Below, one piece after another: positions 8,295 through 16,059 of a DNA stretch of 32,766 nt (positions within the stretch are counted from its first letter, which is position 1; each line of letters opens with the position of its first letter). The notes under the pieces were generated by a model that was not told the origin of the DNA, ran no database searches, and was given only the letters and a program-made list of their open reading frames with translations. Made by a program: the position numbers and the translations under genes. The stretch comes from a virus. The stretch spans positions 1-32,766 of the IMG/VR virus record IMGVR_UViG_3300047548_000488. One strand, written 5' to 3'.

Positions 8295-8298
8295 ATAT

Positions 8299-8934
8299 AT
8301 GGCTAAAGTTTATAAAATTACAAACTATGTAACACAAAAATCTTATATTGGTTACACTTCGTTAACTATTGAAGAACGATGGAAACAACATAAAACTCTT
8401 GCATTAAAACAAAAAACTAATAGAAAATTTTATAATGCAATTAGAAAACATGGTCCTGATGCTTGGAAGATTGAACTTTTGTTAGAAACACCCACAACAG
8501 AAGAAGCAAAAAAGAAAGAAATTGAATTTATTGAAATTCATAATACCTATTTTAAAGGTTATAACAGCACAAAAGGTGGAGATGGAAATAACGGTATTAT
8601 AATGTCGGAAGAATCCAATTTAAAAAGAAGTAAGGCATTAGCCGGCAAAAAGAAAACTGATTCTACTATAGCCAAATTTAAAGCAAGAAAGGCAACTGAA
8701 GAAACTTGCAATGCTATACGCAAATCCCATATAGGGATGAAGAAACCGTGGGTAAGGTGGGACAAGAATCAAATTATAAAAAGAGCGATGACAAGAAGAA
8801 GCTTGACTAAAAAGCAATACGACGACATTTATCAGCTACGAAGCCAGGGATTTTTAATCAAAGAAATAGCAATCAAAGTCGGAGCTAGCTGTGATTTAGT
8901 TAAAAAATGGTTAAAACGATCTTGGGAATTATAA
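8299..8934 (+). CDS. GIY-YIG homing endonuclease, 211 aa
   Basis: The start chosen is the ATG at 8299 (MAKVYKITN); a longer frame to 8167 overlaps the conserved end of the preceding gene and is rejected. Motifs: VYKITN ... SYIGYTS (GIY-YIG, residues 3-20), ERWKQHK, EIEFIEIHNTY with the catalytic Glu (about 75), and GYNSTKGGDGN. The C-terminus has a helix-turn-helix (LTKKQYDDIYQLRSQGFLIKEIAIKVGAS) for target recognition. It sits 5 bp after the structural-like gene as a free-standing insertion. Its A-rich codon use differs from its neighbours, which fits horizontal arrival. Confidence 0.9.
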   Translation: MAKVYKITNYVTQKSYIGYTSLTIEERWKQHKTLALKQKTNRKFYNAIRKHGPDAWKIELLLETPTTEEAKKKEIEFIEIHNTYFKGYNSTKGGDGNNGIIMSEESNLKRSKALAGKKKTDSTIAKFKARKATEETCNAIRKSHIGMKKPWVRWDKNQIIKRAMTRRSLTKKQYDDIYQLRSQGFLIKEIAIKVGASCDLVKKWLKRSWEL

Positions 8935-8953
8935 TTTTTAACCTACAACATAC

Positions 8954-8961
8954 AATAAATA
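8954..8961 (+). promoter_or_regulatory. late-type promoter AATAAATA
   Basis: AATAAATA lies 14 bp before the ATG at 8976, with an AGAGAGA ribosome site in between. It would restart late transcription downstream of the inserted endonuclease. Confidence 0.45.
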
Positions 8962-8975
8962 AAGAGAGACTTTAT

Positions 8976-9155
8976 ATGACCACAGAAACATTGAACAAAC
9001 CAAAAGAAGTAAAGGGCGGGACATTTGCTCCTGCTGATATCGACCTTATTAAGAGAGTGTTACTATCTCATTTAACTGATTCTAGCCTCACTCTTACGCC
9101 AGCTGAGGAGCAGCAGGCAGTCAATCTTGTTCATAGATTAGGACGCATAGCATAA
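8976..9155 (+). CDS. small hypothetical protein, 59 aa
   Basis: The protein runs MTTETLNKPKEVKGG then FAPADIDLIKRVLLSHLTDSSLTLTPAEEQQAVNLVHRLGRIA, a small two-helix domain. The start at 8976 has AGAGAGA upstream; a longer frame to 8907 lies within the endonuclease and is rejected. The stop abuts the ATG of the AbrB-like gene. Function unknown. Confidence 0.6.
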   Translation: MTTETLNKPKEVKGGTFAPADIDLIKRVLLSHLTDSSLTLTPAEEQQAVNLVHRLGRIA

Positions 9156-9338
9156 ATGTCCGTAGGACCAGGTAAAAATACTGCTAGGTATGAAGTTATC
9201 ACCCAAGAGGATTCTGAAACGGGAGATATCATCATACCTTTACCTATGCCTCTACTAAAAAGCTTAGGCTGGAAAGAAGGCGATGATCTAACAATAAGTG
9301 TTGATGATGACGGTAAGATATTTTTAAAGAAAGCATAA
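9156..9338 (+). CDS. AbrB/MazE (SpoVT-AbrB)-like protein, 60 aa
   Basis: The protein contains YEVITQEDSETGDIIIPLPMPLLKSLGWKEGDDLTISVDDDGKIFLKK, the swapped-hairpin AbrB fold pattern (strand, IPLP, helix 'LLKSLGWKEGD', then two strands). Members bind DNA as dimers, as regulators or antitoxins. No toxin gene is adjacent, so an antitoxin role is not supported here. It starts directly at the stop of the 59-aa gene and ends 1 bp before the structural gene. Confidence 0.75.
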   Translation: MSVGPGKNTARYEVITQEDSETGDIIIPLPMPLLKSLGWKEGDDLTISVDDDGKIFLKKA

Positions 9339-9339
9339 G

Positions 9340-9864
9340 ATGGGACTTTATAGCATTTTACCACAAGATGGAGACGATCAACTATCATTTGATTATAACC
9401 AAACATACAATTCACCATTATCTACCACATATAATATAACAGGAAATGTAACAGCGAGCCTACCAACTACTATGTCAACAACTAATATCACATACGGAGG
9501 AACAACTTCAGCCACAGTATCTATTACCGGAGCCGGTGGTGGCGGTGGCGGCTGGATAACTTCTAGCAATCTATCTCCCACTTACACTATTTCTGCCGGA
9601 GATACATATGCATATGCAAATGCTTGGGGAGTAAACAAAACACTCAAGGTCTACGGTGATGCAGAATTCAATGGCGATCTTAAAGTCGGCGGTGTAAGTT
9701 TAACAGAACGCTTAGACCAAATTGAACAGCGGCTTGGCATCCTCAGACCAAACAATGATCTTGAAGGCAAGTGGGAAAAACTAAAGAAGCTCGGTGAAGA
9801 GTATAGAGCTATGGAAAAGGAAATCCTAGAACAAGAGAAGATTTGGGATATCCTTAAGAAGTAA
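9340..9864 (+). CDS. phage virion-type protein, glycine-rich middle and coiled-coil C-terminus, 174 aa
   Basis: The N-terminal half is rich in Thr/Ser/Asn with [20 protein letters not shown], then a Gly run GAGGGGGGW. The C-terminal 75 residues ([30 protein letters not shown] then [28 protein letters not shown]) match a C-terminal unit that I recognise from T4-like phage structural proteins: a beta segment followed by a trimerising coiled coil. It is probably part of a fibre or decoration. It is followed after 2 bp by IF-1. Confidence 0.7.
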   Translation: MGLYSILPQDGDDQLSFDYNQTYNSPLSTTYNITGNVTASLPTTMSTTNITYGGTTSATVSITGAGGGGGGWITSSNLSPTYTISAGDTYAYANAWGVNKTLKVYGDAEFNGDLKVGGVSLTERLDQIEQRLGILRPNNDLEGKWEKLKKLGEEYRAMEKEILEQEKIWDILKK

Positions 9865-9866
9865 TT

Positions 9867-10082
9867 ATGGCTAAAGAAGATTTGTTAAAATTAGAGGGTG
9901 AAGTAGTAGATGTATTGCCTAACGCTACTTTCAAAGTTAAGTTAGAAAACGAAGTTGTAATTCTAAGTTATATTTCTGGAAAGATGAGACAACACGAAAT
10001 CCGTGTATTGATGGGTGATCGTGTTGAAGTAGAATTAACTCCATACGATTTATCTAAGGGCAGGATCGTTCGCCGTAAGTAA
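9867..10082 (+). CDS. infA: translation initiation factor IF-1
   Basis: The 71-aa protein matches bacterial IF-1 along its whole length: it starts [20 protein letters not shown], has the OB-fold core FKVKLEN and [18 protein letters not shown], and ends [17 protein letters not shown], nearly identical to proteobacterial IF-1 in the last 16 residues. IF-1 binds the 30S A site and, with IF-2 and IF-3, controls selection of initiator tRNA and start codon. An IF-1 in a phage is uncommon, although huge phages are known to carry some translation factors. The upstream ribosome site is weak (AAGAAG). The same window carries an initiator tRNA gene (27924-28002). Confidence 0.95.
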   Translation: MAKEDLLKLEGEVVDVLPNATFKVKLENEVVILSYISGKMRQHEIRVLMGDRVEVELTPYDLSKGRIVRRK

Positions 10083-10083
10083 C

Positions 10084-10091
10084 GATAAATA
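10084..10091 (+). promoter_or_regulatory. late-type promoter GATAAATA, 5 bp before an ATG
   Basis: GATAAATA ends at 10091 and the superoxide dismutase ATG is at 10097. In T4 the late -10 element ends 6 bp before +1, which places +1 exactly on the A of this ATG. There is no Shine-Dalgarno sequence. Confidence 0.55.
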
Positions 10092-10096
10092 CTCTT

Positions 10097-10651
10097 ATGT
10101 TAGATTTCATTAAACTAATTGAGGGTAAAACAAAACCTAACGATATTGAGATTATTCCACTCAACTTCACGCCACGTGAGGTTGCCAGTGTTATGAGTAA
10201 CCAAACTATTCAATTGCACTATGAAAAGTTAGCAAAAGGTTACGCTAAACGATATAATAACAATGAAGGCGACAAAGACTTTAACTATGCAGGTGTATTT
10301 TTACACAATCTATGGTTCACTCAATTTAGAGAAGTCAGACTAAACAACAAACCAAACGGTCCTATCAAAAACTTCATTGACAAAAACTATGGTAATTTTG
10401 AGAGCTTTAAAAATAAGTTTGAAGAAGTTGCTATGGGAATACAGGGTTCCGGTTGGGTATATCTAGCATATGATGGAAATATCAAAACCATCAAAAATCA
10501 CGAAGTCAAAAGTGATATATTATTACTAATCGACTGGTGGGAACATTCGTTTTTGTTAGATTACGGATCAGACAAAAAAGCGTATTTGCGTAGCATTTGG
10601 AAAATTATTAACTGGAATGTCATCTCTACGAGATGGGGTAAAAGCCTATGA
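10097..10651 (+). CDS. Fe/Mn superoxide dismutase
   Basis: This enzyme dismutates superoxide to peroxide and oxygen. All four metal ligands are identifiable: His in IQLHYEKL, His in FLHNLWF, and Asp and His in DWWEHSFLLDY. GSGWVYLAY and the ending WKIINWNVI also match the family. Oddities: the conserved second-shell His after the first ligand (KHH in E. coli SodB) is Leu, and the residue aligned with the Gln of Mn enzymes is probably His (KNHE), as in some archaeal/cambialistic enzymes. About 17 extra N-terminal residues (MLDFIKLIEGKTKPNDI) precede the fold and resemble a capsid-targeting peptide with an L-I-E/Gly site. The mRNA may be leaderless. Confidence 0.88.
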   Translation: MLDFIKLIEGKTKPNDIEIIPLNFTPREVASVMSNQTIQLHYEKLAKGYAKRYNNNEGDKDFNYAGVFLHNLWFTQFREVRLNNKPNGPIKNFIDKNYGNFESFKNKFEEVAMGIQGSGWVYLAYDGNIKTIKNHEVKSDILLLIDWWEHSFLLDYGSDKKAYLRSIWKIINWNVISTRWGKSL

Positions 10652-10830
10652 CACCAGAAGACTTAAAAAGACTCGCAGGGATCGTTGACAGTAGAGGTAA
10701 GCCTACTCATATGGAGCCCATCAATCGCAGCGGAATCACTGCTAAACCCGGGACAGATGAATGGTTTAAAGCAATGTTCCCGGTAAACGATTTACAAATG
10801 CCAGTTGGCTTCAGAGGGCGCAAGAAATGA
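10648..10830 (+). CDS. small conserved phage protein, 60 aa
   Basis: The C-terminal half reads PGTDEWFKAMFPVNDLQMPVGFRGR, a 'GTxEWFxxxF' pattern seen in small T4-like phage proteins without known function; the N-terminus is a short helix TPEDLKRLAGIVDSRGK. It overlaps the dismutase stop by 4 bp and the next gene by 4 bp, so the three are translationally coupled. Confidence 0.6.
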   Translation: MTPEDLKRLAGIVDSRGKPTHMEPINRSGITAKPGTDEWFKAMFPVNDLQMPVGFRGRKK

Positions 10831-11819
10831 GGGCTAAAGAATTTATCAACGAATCACATAACAACGAAGTAGAAGATTTCTTATTCTCTTTAGGATCAGA
10901 TGATGTAGGCGTAGAAGAAATTGGCCCATATCGGATCCACTTCGAAGGATTCAGTGATTGGTGTCAACAGGATGCACAAGAAAGATGTGATCTTCCATCA
11001 GATGATCCAAGACACTTACCTAGCTATGAAGCAGTATATGATGAAGTGTTGAATGACTTCATTAAACGAGAAGGCGGGAAGCAGCCAATCGACAGCGGAC
11101 TAACAGGGGACGAAGATTATCCTGTATTCTATGCTATATTTAATAAAGAGCTTGATGAAATGGCTCTGCCTGCTGACTGGGATCCAACTATGCTCGGTCA
11201 TGATAAGACGTTTAAAAGCCGTCTAGAATACGCTAAGGAGCGTGCTGAGAGACTTGGTGGCGGCTCTAGTAGAGTTGCTTTCATTGTAACTGACAACGGT
11301 CGTCCTACGGCGCTTAAAATCGCTAAAAATCGTAAAGGAATGGCTCAGAACGAAGCTGAGGTTGATGTATTGACCGATGGGTATGTGGGTAAGCTAGATA
11401 TTGTTATTCCATTAATTGACTATGATAAGGAAAACCCACAACCCACCTGGTTACAAACCGAAGTAGCAAAGAAGGTCAGCAGAAAGCGACTTGAACAAAT
11501 GCTATTTTGCGATGAGTTAGAGTATTATGGTTTAGGAGATTTTATGAGCGCAGTGTCCAACATTTTAGGCCAACGAAAAAATTATATGCCCACTATCAAA
11601 CAAATCAAACAAGATTTAGAAGATGCCGGTTACTCTGACAGCGAAATAGATATCTTTATGGAGTATGCGACTGAGGTCGCTACATTAGTAAGTTCAACTA
11701 CTGTGTTGATTGATGATTTGTATAATGTTGGTAACTGGGGAGAATTTAATGGTCGTCCAGTCATCATTGATCTAGGATATACCGAAGCAGTCAAGCCATT
11801 ATATATGAGGAACAGATGA
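10827..11819 (+). CDS. protein-kinase-fold protein, possibly virion-packaged
   Basis: Residues about 146-175 (GGGSSRVAFIVTDNGRPTALKIAKNRKGMAQNEAEV) match a kinase N-lobe: a Gly/Ser loop, the beta-3 Lys in ALKIAKN and the helix-C Glu in NEAEV. Near the C-terminus, DDLYNVGNWGEFNGRPVIIDLGYTE resembles catalytic-loop plus DFG regions with DLG in place of DFG; a clear HRD is missing. Activity is therefore uncertain. The start MRAKEFINESHNN carries the capsid-targeting-like motif with an I-N-E/Ser site. The first 140 residues are acidic and unassigned. It overlaps the next gene by 4 bp. Confidence 0.6.
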   Translation: MRAKEFINESHNNEVEDFLFSLGSDDVGVEEIGPYRIHFEGFSDWCQQDAQERCDLPSDDPRHLPSYEAVYDEVLNDFIKREGGKQPIDSGLTGDEDYPVFYAIFNKELDEMALPADWDPTMLGHDKTFKSRLEYAKERAERLGGGSSRVAFIVTDNGRPTALKIAKNRKGMAQNEAEVDVLTDGYVGKLDIVIPLIDYDKENPQPTWLQTEVAKKVSRKRLEQMLFCDELEYYGLGDFMSAVSNILGQRKNYMPTIKQIKQDLEDAGYSDSEIDIFMEYATEVATLVSSTTVLIDDLYNVGNWGEFNGRPVIIDLGYTEAVKPLYMRNR

Positions 11820-12139
11820 TAACATTAACTGAGAACGCACAAAAGAAGGTATTATCAATTCTAGAGAAAGAAGGTCCTGATGCTCGTTTGCGTATGCTTG
11901 TTCAAGGAAAAGGATGTGCAGGACTTACATATGGATTCGAAATTACAGACGAAGTAGCAGAAGATGATACTGAAATTCAGCAGGGCGAGGTTCGCGTAGT
12001 CATTGACGAGTTTTCAGTTCCATATTTACAGGGGTCAGTTGTAGACTTTATCGATGGATTAACTGGCTCTAGGTTCGATATTACGAATCCCAATGCTCGG
12101 TCTAGCTGCGGATGCGGAGATTCTTTCAACCCTTATTGA
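11816..12139 (+). CDS. A-type Fe-S cluster carrier (IscA/ErpA/HesB family)
   Basis: These small proteins carry Fe-S clusters to apo-proteins. The three family cysteines are present: one in GKGCAGLTYGF (residue about 34) and two in SSCGCGDSF near the C-terminus. The opening ITLTENAQKKV and the VIDEFSVPYLQGSVVDFIDG middle are also family-typical. The length of 107 aa is normal. HesB-like genes are known auxiliary genes of cyanophages and other marine phages. The 4-bp overlap with the kinase-fold gene places it in the same operon as the dismutase. Confidence 0.92.
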   Translation: MITLTENAQKKVLSILEKEGPDARLRMLVQGKGCAGLTYGFEITDEVAEDDTEIQQGEVRVVIDEFSVPYLQGSVVDFIDGLTGSRFDITNPNARSSCGCGDSFNPY

Positions 12140-12145
12140 TAAATA
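12138..12145 (+). promoter_or_regulatory. late-type promoter GATAAATA for the tail-fibre genes
   Basis: GATAAATA lies 18 bp before the ATG at 12164; TAAGGA at 12152-12157 is a good ribosome site, so this late mRNA has a normal short leader. Confidence 0.55.
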
Positions 12146-12163
12146 CTATCATAAGGATTGAAT

Positions 12164-14842
12164 ATGAGTATATCAGGACAACAACAGATAAATGTTGGTT
12201 TGCCTAATGAGTCGGCAAACAGTGACAGCCTATACACGGCCTTTAATAAAGTAAACACCAACTTTAATAATCTATTTGACAACGCAAGTCCATACAATAC
12301 ATTTAATGCCGGGGATGGTATAAATGTAGAGGCCAATGCGAACATAGGCACCGTAACGATTACCAATGACGGTGTTACTAACATTATTGCCGGAACTAAT
12401 ATTGTAATAAATCGTTCAAGCGGAAATGTCACTATATCAGCTATTGCTGGCGGAAATGGAGGTGGCGGAACTTTATCAAGCGTCGGGTTAACACCCTCAT
12501 CTCGTCTTACTGTAACTAATAGTCCATTAGTTGCAGACGGAAATATGAGTATTGATTTAGCTACATCAGGTGTCACTTCAGGTACTTATAACAATCCAAC
12601 ACTTACAATTGACCAATATGGTAGAATTACATCAGCAAGTAACAACACTGTTTCTGGAACAGTAACTAGCGTTGGATTAACTGCTGGCTCAGGTATACAA
12701 ATTAATGGCGGTCCGATTACAAGTAACGGAAACATTACCGTAACAAATACCGGCGTCACAAGATTAAATCCTGGTCCTGGGATATCACTTTCCGGAAGCA
12801 ACGGAAATATAACTATATCAACGCAAGCGGGCGGCGGAACTATTACTTACGTTGGTATAATTAGTAACTCGTTAACCGTAACCGGAAGCCCTATAACATC
12901 TTCGGGTAGTATTTCAGTAGAACTTCCCGCAAACTCAACTTTCACCGGTAACATAACCGCAGCAAATGCTAATTTAGGAAATCTTGCTACTGCAAATTAT
13001 TTTCAAGGAGACGGAAGTTTACTTACTAATGTATCGGTAGCAGCAGGAACATCATTAGTAAACGGAACCTCAAATATATTCGTAGATGCTAGCGGCAATG
13101 TGCGAACTAGCGTAGCAGGTACAGCTAACGTTCTCGTAGTTCGAACAGCAGGCGCAAATATCTCAGGAACACTTAATGTTACAGGTAACGCTAACACTGG
13201 TAATTTAGGTACCGGTCGAGTAATTTCTTCTGGAAATATCTCTGCTACACAATTCATTTCTAATATAGCAACCGGAACTGCTCCATTAGTCGTAACATCA
13301 ACTACACAGGTGGCAAATCTTAATGCTGCTACATCAGGAACTGCCGGAACTGTAACAACAGCAGCACAACCCAATATTACAAGTGTGGGTACTTTAACTA
13401 CACTTGCCGTAACTGGCAACGCTAATGTAGGTAATTTAGGTACAACAGCACTTGTTGCTACTGGAAATATTACAAGCAGCAATGCTAATCTCGGTAACTT
13501 AGCTAAAGCTAATTATTTCCAAGGCGACGGTGGATTACTGTCTAATATTAGTGTGGGTGCAGGTACCTCTATTGTCAATGGAACTAGCAATGTTGCAGTG
13601 TCCTTAAATGGCAACGTCCAAATTAGCGTAGGCGGTACTCCTAATGTATTAGTTGTAACCTCAACTGGCGCAAACTTGTCAGGTGTTGCGAACATCACAG
13701 GAAACTTGATCGCTGCAAACGTATTCGCAAATTCCGGAACAGTTCGCGGTTCGTTGTTAACCGGCACATTAACCACTGCTGCACAACCGAATATAACAAG
13801 CGTGGGTACACTTTCTACATTATCAGTAACCGGTAATGTGACTGCCGGAAATGTATATGCGGTTCCAGGAATAATATCCGGAACAACATTAGGTGGTAAT
13901 TTAACGACTAATGCACAGCCAAATATTACGAGTGTAGGTACACTTATCAGTTTAAGCGTAACCGGTAATGCTAATGTTGGCAATATCGGTACTGCCCAAG
14001 TTCTAGCAACGGCAAATGTAACTGCTCCCCAGTTCATATCTAATGTCGCACAAGGTACTGCTCCGTTTGTTGTTACTTCATCTACGACGGTAGCAAATCT
14101 TACTGCTAATGTTGCGCTCTTGGCGCAAGCATTATTGCAAAACACCTCAACCGCAACAACAGTTTATCCTACATTTACTACTTCAGGTGCAAACGGAAAC
14201 TCAAGTGCAGTAATTAACACTTCAATCAGTGCTAACTTGGGCAATGCTTCTATCACTGCAACGACTTTCGTTGGTGCCCTATCAGGTGCAGCAACGAGTG
14301 CAACTACTGCAGGTACATTAACAACTGCATCACAACCAAACATTACGTCGGCTTCTAACTTAGTCACTGTGGGGAATATAACTTCCGGCACTTGGTCTGC
14401 TACCTTAGGTGCAGTATCAGGGGCTAACTTATCCTCGATAAATGCAGCAAATGTAACTGGCACTTTCTCAAGTGTAACTATTTCAGGTAATATGCAGGCT
14501 GCAAACGTTATATCAACGTCTTATAATATACGATCAATCAATGCATCTGTTGCTGCTGCCGGTTCAACTCAAGGAACAGCTACCGCACTAACTAAAGAAA
14601 TAAATGTTATATCTACTGTCACATCCGGTGCTAATGGCGTAGTTCTTCCTACCGCAGTTGCAGGTATGGTGTTAATCGTCAACAATACAAGTGCTAATAC
14701 ATTGAATGTATATCCGGCATCTGGGGGCGTAATTAATAGCGGGTCAACGAATGCTGCATATTCACACGTTTCTAACGCAAGCTTACAATATTATGCAACT
14801 AGTAGCACTCAGTGGTACACGGTTGGTGCAACGTATGTATAA
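12164..14842 (+). CDS. repeat-rich tail-fibre-like structural protein, about 892 aa
   Basis: The protein is almost wholly Gly/Ala/Asn/Thr/Ser/Val and built from repeats: three copies of AQPNITSVGTL followed by S/T-rich VTGN strands plus a fourth variant copy, two copies of a NYFQGDGxLLxN unit, and two copies of FISNxAxGTAPxVVTS. The C-terminal 100 residues (INVISTVTSGANGVVLPTAVAG through SSTQWYTVGATYV) form a distinct globular end seen on other phage fibres. Such beta-helical trimers usually contact the host. The ATG at 12164 has TAAGGA upstream; a TTG two codons earlier is ignored. A second fibre-like gene follows after 10 bp. Confidence 0.82.
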   Translation: MSISGQQQINVGLPNESANSDSLYTAFNKVNTNFNNLFDNASPYNTFNAGDGINVEANANIGTVTITNDGVTNIIAGTNIVINRSSGNVTISAIAGGNGGGGTLSSVGLTPSSRLTVTNSPLVADGNMSIDLATSGVTSGTYNNPTLTIDQYGRITSASNNTVSGTVTSVGLTAGSGIQINGGPITSNGNITVTNTGVTRLNPGPGISLSGSNGNITISTQAGGGTITYVGIISNSLTVTGSPITSSGSISVELPANSTFTGNITAANANLGNLATANYFQGDGSLLTNVSVAAGTSLVNGTSNIFVDASGNVRTSVAGTANVLVVRTAGANISGTLNVTGNANTGNLGTGRVISSGNISATQFISNIATGTAPLVVTSTTQVANLNAATSGTAGTVTTAAQPNITSVGTLTTLAVTGNANVGNLGTTALVATGNITSSNANLGNLAKANYFQGDGGLLSNISVGAGTSIVNGTSNVAVSLNGNVQISVGGTPNVLVVTSTGANLSGVANITGNLIAANVFANSGTVRGSLLTGTLTTAAQPNITSVGTLSTLSVTGNVTAGNVYAVPGIISGTTLGGNLTTNAQPNITSVGTLISLSVTGNANVGNIGTAQVLATANVTAPQFISNVAQGTAPFVVTSSTTVANLTANVALLAQALLQNTSTATTVYPTFTTSGANGNSSAVINTSISANLGNASITATTFVGALSGAATSATTAGTLTTASQPNITSASNLVTVGNITSGTWSATLGAVSGANLSSINAANVTGTFSSVTISGNMQAANVISTSYNIRSINASVAAAGSTQGTATALTKEINVISTVTSGANGVVLPTAVAGMVLIVNNTSANTLNVYPASGGVINSGSTNAAYSHVSNASLQYYATSSTQWYTVGATYV
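13365..13960 (+). repeat. internal repeats in the tail-fibre gene
   Basis: The unit encoding AQPNITSVGTL occurs near 13365, 13780 and 13915, with a diverged copy near 14330 and another in the next gene near 15065. DNA copies differ at many third positions, so the repeats are kept at protein level. Confidence 0.7.
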
Positions 14843-14852
14843 AGGTTAATTT

Positions 14853-16049
14853 ATGATTTCAGCGATTAAGATTACTAGTTTAACGAATATAGGAGCCAAC
14901 CTATCATACAATTCGGTATTCCCGATTGTGGATATCAATGGCACTGCCAATACGTATAAAGCTAATATTCAGTTACTAGGTAACTATATCTTAAACGGTG
15001 CAGGAGGATCATACTTTACTCGTGCAGCACAAGCTAACATAGCATTATCAGTTGCTAATGCAGCACAACCCAACATCACAAGCGTAGGCACTCTTACGTC
15101 ACTTGCGGTTACAGGAAACCTTAACGTAGATGTAGGGACAATGAAGATTTCCGGTGGCACAAACGGATATGTTTTGCAGACTGACGGATTAGGAAATCTA
15201 TCTTGGACTTCACAAACAGGCGGCAATGGCGGAAACGGAACGCCAGGAGGAAGCAATACACAAGTTCAATTTAATGATAGTGGTAGTTTCGGTGGAAATT
15301 CAGGATTCACTTATGATAAGGCAATCGGAACGCTAGCGGTACCGTATATATCAGGTGATGGTGGTAATTTGAGTAATATAAGCGGTGCTAATGTCAATGG
15401 AACTGTAGCTAATGCAAATCTTTCACAATTATTAACTGTTACTCCTGTAAGTGACAATTATAGTTATCACGTAGTGTTGACAGCCGGCGACGGTGACAAC
15501 AGCTTGCACATTGATCAAACTGATAACTTACAGTATAACCCAGAAGCAGGATTGTTAACCGCTACAAGAATGGATGCAGATTATTTCGTTGGTAATTTAC
15601 AATATTCATATGGATATCCGTTGTCCAATGTCGTTGGTATCGGTAACATAGCAAGTGTGAACTTAAGTGGTAGTTCGAGCAACGTTCTCTACGGTAACGG
15701 TGTATTTGCTCCTGCATCCGGTGCTGGAGGATCAATCATTGCAAATGTTAGTTCAAATGTTACTATTCCTACTGCAAACGGCAATGTTTATATCAATGCA
15801 AATGACGGCACGAACTATCAATGGAAATTTGATAGCACAGGTAACTTAACACTTCCGGGAAATACAGTAGCAATCAATTTTGCTAATGGTTTAGCCGCGT
15901 TTAGTAATCTAGTGCAGTGGACTACTGCTCCCGTGTCAAATACTTCTCCTGGAAACGCAGGTGAGGCTGCATATGACGCAGGTGGAAATCTTTATGTATG
16001 TGTGGCCGGAAATACCTGGTCTAAGTTTACAGGAACAGTCAACTGGTGA
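14853..16049 (+). CDS. second tail-fibre-like structural protein, 398 aa
   Basis: The N-terminus (MISAIKITSLTNIGANLSYNSVFPIVD) is a small domain unlike the first fibre. It then shares one AQPNITSVGTLTSLAVTGN repeat with it, followed by a Gly-rich GGNGGNGTPGGSNTQVQFNDSGSFGG linker typical of phage fibres and a C-terminal segment PGNAGEAAYDAGGNLYVCVAGNTWSKF, a small beta unit common at fibre tips. It lies 10 bp after the first fibre gene and 10 bp before the protease, so all three are probably one late transcript. Confidence 0.78.
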   Translation: MISAIKITSLTNIGANLSYNSVFPIVDINGTANTYKANIQLLGNYILNGAGGSYFTRAAQANIALSVANAAQPNITSVGTLTSLAVTGNLNVDVGTMKISGGTNGYVLQTDGLGNLSWTSQTGGNGGNGTPGGSNTQVQFNDSGSFGGNSGFTYDKAIGTLAVPYISGDGGNLSNISGANVNGTVANANLSQLLTVTPVSDNYSYHVVLTAGDGDNSLHIDQTDNLQYNPEAGLLTATRMDADYFVGNLQYSYGYPLSNVVGIGNIASVNLSGSSSNVLYGNGVFAPASGAGGSIIANVSSNVTIPTANGNVYINANDGTNYQWKFDSTGNLTLPGNTVAINFANGLAAFSNLVQWTTAPVSNTSPGNAGEAAYDAGGNLYVCVAGNTWSKFTGTVNW

Positions 16050-16059
16050 TAAATTAAAA

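Noticed and set aside
8167-8298. N-terminal extension of the GIY-YIG endonuclease into the previous gene
   Set aside because: The GIY-YIG core starts at MAKVYKITN (8299), and the overlapped codons belong to the conserved end of the structural-like protein.
9156-9338. Toxin-antitoxin pair for the AbrB/MazE-like protein
   Set aside because: Neighbours on both sides are a 59-aa helical protein and a structural protein; neither looks like a MazF, PemK or PIN toxin.
12133-14463. Long minus-strand frames antisense to the tail-fibre gene (for example 13003-13482, 13513-14145, 14164-14463)
   Set aside because: They are Val/Pro/Thr-rich shadows produced by the Gly/Ala/Asn/Thr codon bias of the fibre gene, with no promoter, ribosome site or protein-like pattern.
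12164-16049. Diversity-generating retroelement at the fibre genes
   Set aside because: No reverse transcriptase and no template/variable repeat pair with adenine-directed differences is visible; the repeats differ mainly at third codon positions.
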